NCBI RefSeq assembly: GCF_900167435.1
Contig: NZ_FUWS01000004.1
Coordinates: forward strand, 372,001 to 436,000
Origin: Marinactinospora thermotolerans DSM 45154
GTDB taxonomy: Bacteria > Actinomycetota > Actinomycetes > Streptosporangiales > Streptosporangiaceae
DNA: 64,000 nucleotides
Direction: 5' to 3'
The position numbers were made by a program, and so were the translations under genes. Of the stretch, positions 43,765-52,232 are shown one piece after another. The notes below the pieces were generated by a model, which was not told the DNA's origin, did no database searches, and saw nothing but the letters and a program-made list of their open reading frames with translations. Within the stretch, counting starts at the first letter, position 1. Each line of letters starts with the position of its first letter.

Positions 43765-43798
43765 GTGTCACGGCCCCGCCACGGCGGGGCCGTGACAC
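43765..43798 (+). terminator. terminator after RlpA-like gene
   Basis: GTGTCACGGCCCCGCC (43765-43780) and GGCGGGGCCGTGACAC (43783-43798) form a 15-16-bp perfect stem with a minimal loop, 28 bp after the stop. No T run. Confidence 0.75.
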
Positions 43799-43831
43799 AA
43801 TTCCCCGGGAGTTCCACTGCCGGGAAGGGGC

Positions 43832-46800
43832 GTGCCGGTGTTTCGCACCGTGTCGGGTTGGGTGATCTCCCCCACCGATCTCGTCGACGCGATGGAGTGC
43901 GACCACCGCAGCGCGCTCAAGGCCGCGCTGGCCGCCCGGGTCCCCGGCGCGCCGGTCCCCGCCGACATCGACCCCCTCGTCGCCCGCCATGGAGCCGCCC
44001 ACGAGCAGGCCGAACTGGAGCGCCTGCGGGAACTGTTCGGCGACGGCGTCGTCGCCATCGACGACCCAGAACCCACCGAGGCCGCGATGACCGCGGCGGC
44101 ACGCGCCACCACGGAGGCCATGGCGGCCGGCGCCCCGGTGATCTACCAGGGCGTCTTCTACCAGCCGATCGCCCCCCACGTCGCCTTCCACGGCCGCGCG
44201 GACTTCCTCATCAGCACCCGCGTGGACCCCGCCACCGGCGAACGGCGCCCCGGTGACGGCTCCTACGAGCCCTGGGACACCAAACTCGCCCGCGACCCCG
44301 GCCCCGGAGCGGTCCTCCAGCTGGCCGCCTACGCCGACGCCCTGTCCCGGGTCGCGCCACGCCCACCCGAGCAGATGCACCTGCTCACCGGCGACCGCGC
44401 CATCCGCTCCCACCGGGTCGCCGAGTTCATCCCCTTCCTCGCCCCCGTACGCGACCGCCTCGTGCGCCGGCTGGACACGCCCGCCTCACTGCCCCGGCCA
44501 CTGTGGGGCGAGCCCCGGCACACCTGCGAACGCTGCGGCTACGCGGCCATGTGCGCCGAAGGCCGCTCCCGGGCCCGCCACCTGTCCCTGGTCGCCGGGA
44601 TCCGCACCGACCAGGTGCGCAAGCTGCACGACGTGGGCATCACCACGATCGACGCGCTGGCCGCCGCCACCGAGGAGGACCGCCCCGCCGCCCTGCCCCG
44701 CCACTCCTACACCCGCCTGCGCGAACAGGCCGCGCTCCAGGTCCGCCAGGACGCCACCCGCACCGTCGACGACCCCGTCGGCACCGTCATCGCCGAGGTC
44801 TACGCCGAGGAGGGGCTGGCCTCCCTGCCCGCGCCCAGCCCCGGCGACGTGTTCTTCGACATGGAGGGCTACCCCTACTACGGGGACGCGGGCGAACGCG
44901 GCCTGGAGTACCTGTTCGGCGCGGTGACCGAGGAGGAGGGACAGACCCTCTTCCACCCCTTCTGGGCCCACGACCGCGCCGGCGAGAAACGCGCCTTCGA
45001 GGAGTTCGTGGACTTCGCCGTCGCCCGCATGGACGCCGACCCCGACGCCCACATCTACCACTACGCCTCCTACGAGGCCGACCGGCTCAAACTGCTCGCC
45101 GCCGCGTTCGCCACCCGCGAGACCGAGGTCGATGAACTCCTGCGCGGCGGACGGCTCGTCGACCTGTACACCGTGGTGAAGAAGAGCCTGCGCGTGTCAC
45201 AGCGTTCCTACTCCATCAAGTACCTGGAGCCGCTCTACCTGGGAGGCGGACGCTCGGGCGAGGTCACCACCGCCACCTCCAGCATCGACGCCTACGCCGA
45301 CTACCTCGCCGCCCGCGAGGCCGGGGAGTCCGAACGCGCCGAGAAGATCCTGGCCGACATCGCCGCCTACAACCGCGACGACTGCGTGTCCACGGCCCGG
45401 CTGCGCGACTGGCTGGAGGAACGGCGCGACGAGCACGGCATCACCGTGCGACCGCTGCGCCAGTCCGAGCTGATCGAGGAGGACCCCGAGGCGGCGGCGG
45501 AGCGGGCCCGCCTGCGCGCCGAAGTGGAGGCCCGCCTGCGCGCCCTCACCGACCCGCTGCTGGAGGGGGTCCCCGCCGACCCCGCCGCACGCGACGCCGA
45601 CCAGCAGGCCCGCGCCCTGCTCGCCGCCCTCGTCGGCTACTACCGGCGCGAGGAGAACCCGTCGTGGTGGGACTACTTCCGCCGCCTGTCCGCGCCGGTC
45701 GAGGAGCTGGAGGCCGACAACGACTGCCTGGTCCCGGTGCGGGTGCGCGCGGGGGAGTGGCAGGAGCCCACCGGCCGCCGGCGCAAGTCCCGACGCGAGC
45801 TGGAGGTGCGCGCCGACCCGGCCCGCCCCCACCCCTACAGCGCAGGCGACGACGTGCGGCTGCTGTACGCGGGGCCGCCCGGCCAGCCCGCCACCGCGGT
45901 CACCGCCCGCGTCCACAGCGCCGGCCCCGACCGGGTCACGCTGGTGGAGACCGCCGACCCCGGCGACACCTACGCCCGCGCGCCGATCGCGGTGCTGCCC
46001 GGCCCGCCGGTGCGCTCGGCGCCCAAGGACACCGCGCTGCACGGGGTGGCCGAACAGGCCGTCGCCGCGCTGCCCGAACCGCGCGAGGGCGCCGGGCTGG
46101 ACGTGCTGCGCCGCCGCCCGCCCCGGTTGCGCGACGGCGGCGAGCTGCCCGACCCCGCCCACTACGACGGTGATCTCGTCGCCACGGTGATCGCGGCGGT
46201 GGAACGGCTCGACTCCTCCTACCTCGCGGTGCAGGGGCCGCCGGGGGCCGGCAAGACCTACCTGGCCGCGCGGCTCATCACCCACCTGGTCGCCCAGGGG
46301 CGCAGCGTGGGCGTCTGCTCGACCAGCCACAAGGCGGTGGAGAACGTCTTGTCGGCCGCGGTGCGGGCGGCCGGCGCGGACCTGCCCTGCGCCAAGCGCC
46401 CGGCGAAGAAGGCCGACCCCGACCTGCCCTGGCACCAGCCGCGCGACGTCAAGGCACTGGCGGGGTGGCGTTCGGGACAGGAGGGCGGTTACCTGGTCGG
46501 CGGCACCGCCTGGAACTTCGCCAACGAGACGATCCTGGCCGACCCCTTCGACGTGCTCATCGTCGATGAGGCCGGCCAGTTCGCCCTGGCCGACACCCTC
46601 GCCGTCTCCGCCGCCGCCCACAACCTGGTCCTGCTCGGCGACCCCCAGCAGCTACCGCAGGTCGTCCAGGGCACTCACGGCGAGGGCGCCGACGCCTCCG
46701 CGCTGGAACACCTGGTCGGCGACGACGAGATCATCGCCCCCTCCATGGGCTACTTCCTGGACCAGACCCGCCGGATGCATCCGGCGGTGTGCGCCCCGGT

Positions 46801-47401
46801 GTCGCACCTGTCCTACCGGGGGCTGCTGCACGCCCACCCCTCCGCGGCGCTGCGCGATCTACAGGCCGCCGAACCCGGGCTGTACCGGGTGGAGGTGGAA
46901 CACGCCGGGCGGGCCACCCACAGCCCCGAGGAGGTCACGGCCGTCCTCGACCTGGTCACCCGCCTGGTCGGGACGGGCTTCAGCGAACCGGGCGCACCGC
47001 CGCGCGAGCTGACCGGCGCCGACATCCTCGTGGTGGCGCCCTACAACCTCCAGGTCCGCGCGCTGCGGCGGGCGCTGGAGGAGGCCGGCCTGGAGCAGGT
47101 CAGGGTGGGCACCGTGGACCGCTTCCAGGGGCAGGAGGCGCCGGTGGTGGTCTGTTCGATGACGGTCTCCAGCGCGGCCGAGGCCACCCGGGGGCTGGAC
47201 TTCGTTCTCTCGCGCAACCGGCTCAACGTCGCGTTGTCCCGGGCGCAGGTGCTCGCCGCGCTGGTCTACTCCCCGGGACTGGTCACCGCGGCGCCCCGCT
47301 CGGTGGGCGAGCTGCGGGTGCTGGCGGGCTTCGCCGACCTGTGCGCCCGGGCCCGCCCCTGGCCGCCCGCCGGGGAAACGCGCTGGACCCCGCGCCCCTG
47401 A
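43832..47401 (+). CDS. TM0106-type RecB-like nuclease fused to superfamily I helicase
   Basis: 1189 residues. N-terminal RecB-like nuclease with cysteine cluster (GRADFLIST, YEPWDTKLARDP, CERCGYAAMC). A middle RNase H-like/DEDD exonuclease domain ~325-520 (DVFFDMEGYPYY, HYASYEADRLKLL, SIKYLEPLYLGG, YNRDDCVSTARLRDWL). C-terminal SF1 helicase ~760-1189 with Walker A GPPGAGKT (802-809), Walker B VDEAGQ (Asp912-Glu913), GDPQQLPQV, DRFQGQEAPVVVCS and RNRLNVALSRA. A large DNA/RNA-processing enzyme of unknown biological role, widespread in actinobacteria. GTG 43832 with GAAGGGG upstream. Confidence 0.85.
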   Translation: MPVFRTVSGWVISPTDLVDAMECDHRSALKAALAARVPGAPVPADIDPLVARHGAAHEQAELERLRELFGDGVVAIDDPEPTEAAMTAAARATTEAMAAGAPVIYQGVFYQPIAPHVAFHGRADFLISTRVDPATGERRPGDGSYEPWDTKLARDPGPGAVLQLAAYADALSRVAPRPPEQMHLLTGDRAIRSHRVAEFIPFLAPVRDRLVRRLDTPASLPRPLWGEPRHTCERCGYAAMCAEGRSRARHLSLVAGIRTDQVRKLHDVGITTIDALAAATEEDRPAALPRHSYTRLREQAALQVRQDATRTVDDPVGTVIAEVYAEEGLASLPAPSPGDVFFDMEGYPYYGDAGERGLEYLFGAVTEEEGQTLFHPFWAHDRAGEKRAFEEFVDFAVARMDADPDAHIYHYASYEADRLKLLAAAFATRETEVDELLRGGRLVDLYTVVKKSLRVSQRSYSIKYLEPLYLGGGRSGEVTTATSSIDAYADYLAAREAGESERAEKILADIAAYNRDDCVSTARLRDWLEERRDEHGITVRPLRQSELIEEDPEAAAERARLRAEVEARLRALTDPLLEGVPADPAARDADQQARALLAALVGYYRREENPSWWDYFRRLSAPVEELEADNDCLVPVRVRAGEWQEPTGRRRKSRRELEVRADPARPHPYSAGDDVRLLYAGPPGQPATAVTARVHSAGPDRVTLVETADPGDTYARAPIAVLPGPPVRSAPKDTALHGVAEQAVAALPEPREGAGLDVLRRRPPRLRDGGELPDPAHYDGDLVATVIAAVERLDSSYLAVQGPPGAGKTYLAARLITHLVAQGRSVGVCSTSHKAVENVLSAAVRAAGADLPCAKRPAKKADPDLPWHQPRDVKALAGWRSGQEGGYLVGGTAWNFANETILADPFDVLIVDEAGQFALADTLAVSAAAHNLVLLGDPQQLPQVVQGTHGEGADASALEHLVGDDEIIAPSMGYFLDQTRRMHPAVCAPVSHLSYRGLLHAHPSAALRDLQAAEPGLYRVEVEHAGRATHSPEEVTAVLDLVTRLVGTGFSEPGAPPRELTGADILVVAPYNLQVRALRRALEEAGLEQVRVGTVDRFQGQEAPVVVCSMTVSSAAEATRGLDFVLSRNRLNVALSRAQVLAALVYSPGLVTAAPRSVGELRVLAGFADLCARARPWPPAGETRWTPRP

Positions 47402-47586
47402 GACGGCCCCGCCCGACCGTCGTCTCGTCACCACGGCCCGGACCGGCGGGGACGGCACGCATGGACGCCGGGGAGGCCGACCACCACGGCGGCGCGCTGC
47501 CCGTGTCCGCCCCCGCAGTCCGCGACCGGCCATCGCCACACGCCCACGGTCTTGATCACGGCGCCGCGACCGCGTTGGATTACGCT

Positions 47587-48228
47587 GTGACCTCGATCCC
47601 CACCACTCCGCTGTGCCCCAAGATCATCCTGGAGGGCACCCGCCTGACCGGCAAGACCGATCTGGCGTTCGCGCTGAACGAGCACCCCCGTATCGTGGGC
47701 CCGCGCCGCTACCGCTACCACTCGCCGCTGGTCTCGGCCGAGTGGAGCGGACTGTCCAACCAGGCGTGGGGGCCCAGCCTGATCGACTTCGGCCCCGAGC
47801 TGGCGGACCCGGCGTTGGAGACCTACCGCACCTGGGTGCGGATGTTTGAGCTCCAGCGCTACTACTCCTGGATCGTCGACCGCTTCCACCTGTCGACCCG
47901 GGTGCACCAGGCCCGCCTGGGCCGCCACTACGACTTCGGCTGGCTGGAGGAGCGCCTGGCCCCGTTGGGCTTCGTGGTGGTGTTGTGCACGCGCGCGCCC
48001 GCCACCTTCCCGGCGGCGCGCGCCGAGCGGTTGAAGGTGTCGGGAAACCCCTCCCAGTACGACGACCTGTCGACGTTCGTCCGCGAACAGGAGGAGCTGC
48101 GCGCCGCCGCGGCCTCCTCGCGTCTGCCCGTGCTGGAACTGGAGGTGGCGGATCGGGGGATCCCCGAGCTCGCCGACGCCGTCGCCGACTTCCTCGACGA
48201 GCGCGACCTGCTCCGCCTTCCCGCCTGA
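47587..48228 (+). CDS. P-loop kinase, thymidylate-kinase-like fold
   Basis: 213 residues. P-loop EGTRLTGKT near residue 18. A DR-type motif IVDRFHLSTRVHQARLG (as in dTMP kinase-like proteins) near residue 97 and a late VVLCTRAPATFPAARAER segment with Arg-rich lid-like region. Cytosolic, presumably phosphorylates a nucleotide-like or other small substrate. TTGATC-N17-TTGGAT lies 6 nt before the GTG, so the mRNA is likely leaderless. Follows the nuclease-helicase by 185 bp with its own promoter. Confidence 0.7.
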   Translation: MTSIPTTPLCPKIILEGTRLTGKTDLAFALNEHPRIVGPRRYRYHSPLVSAEWSGLSNQAWGPSLIDFGPELADPALETYRTWVRMFELQRYYSWIVDRFHLSTRVHQARLGRHYDFGWLEERLAPLGFVVVLCTRAPATFPAARAERLKVSGNPSQYDDLSTFVREQEELRAAAASSRLPVLELEVADRGIPELADAVADFLDERDLLRLPA

Positions 48229-48271
48229 ACCACGGCGCCCATAGCGGCCACGACCTTGGAAGGGAAGAACG

Positions 48272-48592
48272 ATGTCAACGCCCGAAGGCGGTCCCGGCGC
48301 ACCGCAACGGCGCCAGCGGGGCGTGCGCGTGACCGTGGGGGTGCTCGCCCTGCTCTGCATGCTGCTGGGCCCGGTGGGCTGTCTCAACGGAATCGCCGCG
48401 ACCCAGTCGGGGGAGGGGGTGCGCTCGGCCGCCGAATGGTACACGCTCGGTGTCGGCGCGGCCGTCGGCCTGCCGCTGCTGTGTGCGGCGATCGCGACGG
48501 TGGCCGACGACCCGCTCACCGCGCGGCTGTCCCTGGTCCTTCTCCTGTGGCCGGTGGTGTTCGCCTCGGGGACGCTGCTCCTGCCCGGATGA
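48272..48592 (+). CDS. small membrane protein, 106 aa
   Basis: Hydrophobic segments at ~20-44, ~60-78 and ~86-105, so two to three spans, after a Gly/Pro/Arg-rich cytoplasmic N-terminus. A small extracellular loop holds TQSGEGVRSAAEWY. GGAAGGGAAG precedes the ATG. Family unknown. 43 bp after the P-loop kinase gene on the same strand. Confidence 0.6.
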   Translation: MSTPEGGPGAPQRRQRGVRVTVGVLALLCMLLGPVGCLNGIAATQSGEGVRSAAEWYTLGVGAAVGLPLLCAAIATVADDPLTARLSLVLLLWPVVFASGTLLLPG

Positions 48593-49006
48593 CCCCCCGC
48601 GCCCCGGGGTGCGGCGCGCGCTGTCGGTCATGACCGCCGCGGCGCCCTGACCCGCCCCTGGAGGCACGGGGCGAGACGGCGCCACCGTGGCCGGCGCCCC
48701 GCCTGCCCGGACGGCTCCTTCCGTGGCCGGCGCCTCGCCTGCCCGGACGGCTCCTTCCGTTACCCGGGTCCGGCCTCGCCTGATGGGGCCCTGGTCTGCG
48801 CCGTGAAGCCGGTCACGCCCGATCCCCACACAGACCACCTGGGCCGTGCCCGCCCAGCCTGCGCGGCCGCAGGGAGGCCGAGCCTCCCCGGCCGTCCCCC
48901 TTCCCCGCTCGCCCGGCCCCGGCGGGCCGTCCGATGCACCCGCGCGAGGTCCTAGGGTGATGCGGGGCGGCCGGCCGGCCGCCGGGAAACCAGTGCGGAG
49001 GGACGT
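48593..49006. other. intergenic with tandem repeat
   Basis: No supportable gene; reverse-strand frames merely translate the tandem repeat. Contains the 36-bp repeat described separately and the ribosome site of the next gene (GGAGGGA before GTG 49007). Confidence 0.45.
48685..48756. repeat. 36-bp direct tandem repeat, two copies
   Basis: Copy 1 48685-48720, copy 2 48721-48756, identical except one base (CCCCGCC versus CCTCGCC). Each starts CCGTGGCCGGCGCC and ends GGACGGCTCCTT, and the next bases (CCGTTACCCGG) look like the start of a third, diverged copy. No coding role is seen. Confidence 0.75.
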
Positions 49007-49474
49007 GTGTCACCCAAGAAGAGGAAGACCCGCAGGCCCCGTGGCGCGACGCCCACGCGGGAGCAGGGCGGGCGGGCGGCCCCCACACCGACGCGGACGG
49101 TCAAGCGCGATCCGGTCGTGGTCGACATCCCCGCGCGCTGGCCGCTGCTGGTGTGGAGCGCGCTGACCCTGATATGGGCGGGCGGCTCGGCCCTCTTCTT
49201 CGTGTTCTACCTGGCCGAGGCGTTCGCGATGCTGGGGGCCGGCGAGGTCGGCGCGGGCGCCCGGCGCAACGCCGCCTGGTACCTCGTCTTGTTGGTGGTC
49301 TGCGCCCTGATCGTCCCGCTGTGCGGGGTGGCCCTCGCGCTCCGGCTGCGCCGCCGGGTCGCCGCCGCCATGTTCGCCATCGCGGCGCTGCTGTCGGGTG
49401 CCGCGCTGCTGTGGCTGGCCCCGCCGGCCGAACTCCTGTCCGCCATGACCACCGCCTTCACGGGAGCGTCGTGA
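49007..49474 (+). CDS. membrane protein coupled to tyrosine recombinase
   Basis: 155 residues. The first ~35 are very basic (KKRKTRRPRG, TRTVKRD), followed by spans at ~45-70 (WPLLVWSALTLIWAGGSALF), ~88-110 and ~115-135. GTG 49007 with GGAGG upstream. Its stop overlaps the recombinase GTG by 4 bp (GTGA), so the two are co-translated. No family recognised. Confidence 0.65.
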   Translation: MSPKKRKTRRPRGATPTREQGGRAAPTPTRTVKRDPVVVDIPARWPLLVWSALTLIWAGGSALFFVFYLAEAFAMLGAGEVGAGARRNAAWYLVLLVVCALIVPLCGVALALRLRRRVAAAMFAIAALLSGAALLWLAPPAELLSAMTTAFTGAS

Positions 49475-50700
49475 CCTCCGCCGAAGACCCCGAGGAGATC
49501 GGCGAGGTCCTGCCCGCCGAAGTTCGCACGGGCCTGGACCACGTGGCCCACAGCGTGCTGATCGACGTCGCGGCGCTGGAGGCGGTCCGCCGGCGCTTCG
49601 ACGAGGAGCAGGCCGGCGCGCTCGGCCGCTACCTCGCCGCGGCCCAGTCGCCCAACACGTTGCGCGCCTACCGCTCCGACTGGGTGGCCTTCACCGCCTG
49701 GTGCCTGGCGGAGGGGCGCCGGTCGCTGCCGGCCGACCCGGTGGACGTCGCGGTCTACCTCGCGGCCGCCGCCGACACCGTGCGCGAGGACGACCCGCAC
49801 CGCTGGGCGCTGTCGCCCTCGACCCTGGAACGCAAGGCCGCGGCGATCGCCGCGGTGCACGCCGCCCACGGCCTGGCCTCGCCCACCCGCGCCGATGTGG
49901 TGCGCATGACCCTGCGGGGCATCCGGCGACGGCGGCGCGCCCGGCCCGCCCGCAAGCGGCCGGTGCTCCTGCACACCCTGGAGGCGTTGTTGGAGGAGCG
50001 TCCGGCTCCCGGCCACCCCACCGGAGCCGCGCGGCGCCGTGACGCGCTACTGCTGCTCACCGGGTTCGCCGGGGCGCTGCGCCGTAGCGAGCTGGCCGCC
50101 CTGTCCTTCGACGACGTGGCGGTGGACACCGACCCCAAGACCGGTGAACCGCTGCTCCTCGTGCGCCTGGCCGTCACCAAGACCGACCAGGAGGCCCGCC
50201 ACGCCCAGCAGGTGGCCCTGCCCCGAGGCCGGCGGCCCCACACCTGCCCGGTGTGCGCCTTCGCGGCCTGGGCCGACCTGGTGGAGGCCCAGCGCGACGG
50301 CGGCCCTGCTGCGGTGCGCGCCCTCTTGGAGGCCGAGTCCGACGGGCAGGACCCGCGGGTCCACCGCTGCCACGTCTACCCCGGAACCGACCTGGCCGAT
50401 GGGACCGGCCGGGCGGTGTTTCCCGCGATCGACCGCCACGGGCGTATCGGACAGCGGGCGATCTCCGGCCGGGCGGTGGCCGAGCTGGTCAAGCGCTACG
50501 CCGAGCGGGCGGGGCTGGACCCCTCCGCGTTTGGCGGGCATTCGCTGCGTTCGGGGTTTGCCACGCAGGCCGCGCTGGGGGGAGCCGGTGACCGCGAGAT
50601 CATGCGCCAGGGCCGTTGGACCAACGCCCGCACCGTGCACGGCTACATCCGCACCGCCAACCCCTTGGACGACAACGCGGTGACACGCCTAGGGCTGTGA
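49471..50700 (+). CDS. tyrosine site-specific recombinase
   Basis: 409 residues. N-terminal SAM-like core-binding domain (~55-145, SPNTLRAYRSDWVAFTAWCL) and catalytic domain with Arg in FAGALRRSELAAL, Lys in TKTDQE, HxxR in FGGHSLRSGF and the nucleophile Tyr in HGYIR. A CPVCAF motif in a central insertion is unusual. All catalytic residues are present. No attachment site, tRNA gene or other mobile genes were seen around it, so it is not evidence of a prophage. Co-translated with the membrane protein before it. Confidence 0.88.
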   Translation: MTSAEDPEEIGEVLPAEVRTGLDHVAHSVLIDVAALEAVRRRFDEEQAGALGRYLAAAQSPNTLRAYRSDWVAFTAWCLAEGRRSLPADPVDVAVYLAAAADTVREDDPHRWALSPSTLERKAAAIAAVHAAHGLASPTRADVVRMTLRGIRRRRRARPARKRPVLLHTLEALLEERPAPGHPTGAARRRDALLLLTGFAGALRRSELAALSFDDVAVDTDPKTGEPLLLVRLAVTKTDQEARHAQQVALPRGRRPHTCPVCAFAAWADLVEAQRDGGPAAVRALLEAESDGQDPRVHRCHVYPGTDLADGTGRAVFPAIDRHGRIGQRAISGRAVAELVKRYAERAGLDPSAFGGHSLRSGFATQAALGGAGDREIMRQGRWTNARTVHGYIRTANPLDDNAVTRLGL

Positions 50701-50735
50701 GCCGACCATGCCCGGATTTGTGGAAGGATGCCCGG

Positions 50736-52181
50736 GTGATCGATGCGTTTCGTGCCGCCTTCCAGGAACTGATCGACGCCGCCCTGGCCGGTGACCCCCA
50801 CCGGTTCGGGCCCGCCGTGCGCAACGTGCACGGCCTCGCCTCCCAGGTGCCCACCGAGGAGCGAGCGATCGCCCTGGAGGCGCTCGCCCCCATATTCTCC
50901 GGCCACCACGCCGGGCCCGGCGTGTCCGCGGACCTGGCGGTGGTCGCGGGCGCGCTGGTGGAGATGGGGACCGACCCCGGACCCACCGCGGTGGAGATCC
51001 TGCGCCGTGCCGCCGACAGCGGCAAGGGCGCCGCGCTGTTCCTCCAGAGCTGGGAGAAGACGGGCGGCGGCACACCGCCCGAGCCCGAACAGGTCACCTC
51101 CGCCGATGAGGAGCGGGTCGCCGCGGCCCTGGGCGAGAACGCCCCCGCCGCCACCATGTGCTGGTGGACGGCACGGCGCTACGGCCTGTCGGCCAAGACG
51201 ATGCTGGGTGAGGCCGCGGTGCGCGCGGCGGTGCGCGAGGACACCGTCCTGCGCGACGACCTCACCGCCGTCGCCGCCCACCTGGCCGCGTTCCTGCCGG
51301 AGTTCGACGAGGTCGGCGCGTTGGCGCGCATGTCCGAGGCGGCATCGGCGCTGGTCCTCGACCGCGCCTCGGGGCGTGGTTTCCGGGTCCGTTTCGATGG
51401 CATCGGCGACAACTTCCAGCTCCACACGCTGCTGGCCGACGCCCTCATCGGAGCCGAGGGACGTGGCCTGGCGGGGGAGCGGCCGGCTCCCAGCTGGGTG
51501 GCGGCGGCCTCGGGCGGGGAGATCCGTCCCGAGGAGATCGTCACCGGCTGGTGGAACCTGACGGCCGCCGACGGGTCGTGGATCTGGAACGAGGGGGTGC
51601 CCGCGGACATCCCCGAAGCCGACGGCGAGCGCGTGATCGTCCTGGACGAGCCGCCCTACCGGCGCACCTGGAACTCGGTGCGCCGCCACCCCCACGTCCA
51701 AGGGTGGCTGGAGGTCGTGGAGGAGATCGGCGCGCAGGAGGCCGCGGCCTGGTGGCAGCGGATCCCGCCCGGCGCCTCCATGCGCGAGGCGTTCGCCGCC
51801 GAGCCGGCCGCTGTGCCAGCGCCCGAGGCGGACACCCCCGTGGTGGCCGAGCCCCGGCCCGACGTCGAGGCCGCACGCCAGGACCAGGAGGAGGTCGCGC
51901 CCCCCGAGACGGCCCCTGCGCCGGAGCCCGAGGCGGTGCCGCGGGAACAGGCGCAGACGCCCACCGCTCCCGAGGTCGCCCCCGAGGCGGCGCGGCCGGG
52001 GACCGCCCCCGTCCCGCCGACCCAGGAGATGCCCGCGATGCGGCCCGCCCCGGCCGGCGCGGACGGGGCGGAGGCCCGGGCGGGAAGCGACGAGGAGCGC
52101 CGGGTCCCGGGGGCGGGGTTCTTGCCGCCGCTGCCGCCGGGCGTCTCCGACAGCGCGGCCTGGTCACCGCGCCACCTGTGA
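50736..52181 (+). CDS. hypothetical protein, 481 aa, acidic/proline-rich tail
   Basis: The first ~350 residues appear globular and helical (IDAALAGDPHRFGPAVRNVH; LAAFLPEFDEVGALARMSEA; GFRVRFDGIGDNFQLHTLLA; RRTWNSVRRHPHVQGWLEVV). From ~355 on it is a Pro/Glu/Ala-rich disordered tail, ending with PGAGFLPPLPPG. No family or signal peptide recognised. Starts at GTG 50736, 36 bp after the recombinase, same strand, so possibly co-transcribed. Confidence 0.7.
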   Translation: MIDAFRAAFQELIDAALAGDPHRFGPAVRNVHGLASQVPTEERAIALEALAPIFSGHHAGPGVSADLAVVAGALVEMGTDPGPTAVEILRRAADSGKGAALFLQSWEKTGGGTPPEPEQVTSADEERVAAALGENAPAATMCWWTARRYGLSAKTMLGEAAVRAAVREDTVLRDDLTAVAAHLAAFLPEFDEVGALARMSEAASALVLDRASGRGFRVRFDGIGDNFQLHTLLADALIGAEGRGLAGERPAPSWVAAASGGEIRPEEIVTGWWNLTAADGSWIWNEGVPADIPEADGERVIVLDEPPYRRTWNSVRRHPHVQGWLEVVEEIGAQEAAAWWQRIPPGASMREAFAAEPAAVPAPEADTPVVAEPRPDVEAARQDQEEVAPPETAPAPEPEAVPREQAQTPTAPEVAPEAARPGTAPVPPTQEMPAMRPAPAGADGAEARAGSDEERRVPGAGFLPPLPPGVSDSAAWSPRHL

Positions 52182-52189
52182 CCCTCCAT

Positions 52190-52222
52190 CCGGTTCGCGT
52201 CCTCCCCCAGGGCGCGAACCGG
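52190..52222. terminator. bidirectional terminator between convergent genes
   Basis: CCGGTTCGCG (52190-52199), 13-nt loop, CGCGAACCGG (52213-52222): perfect 10-bp stem between the stops of the 481-aa protein gene and the aminotransferase gene. Confidence 0.7.
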
Positions 52223-52232
52223 ACGGCCCGGC

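Noticed and set aside
49471-50700. Prophage or integrative element around the tyrosine recombinase
   Set aside because: No tRNA gene, att-like direct repeats, structural phage genes or replication genes nearby.
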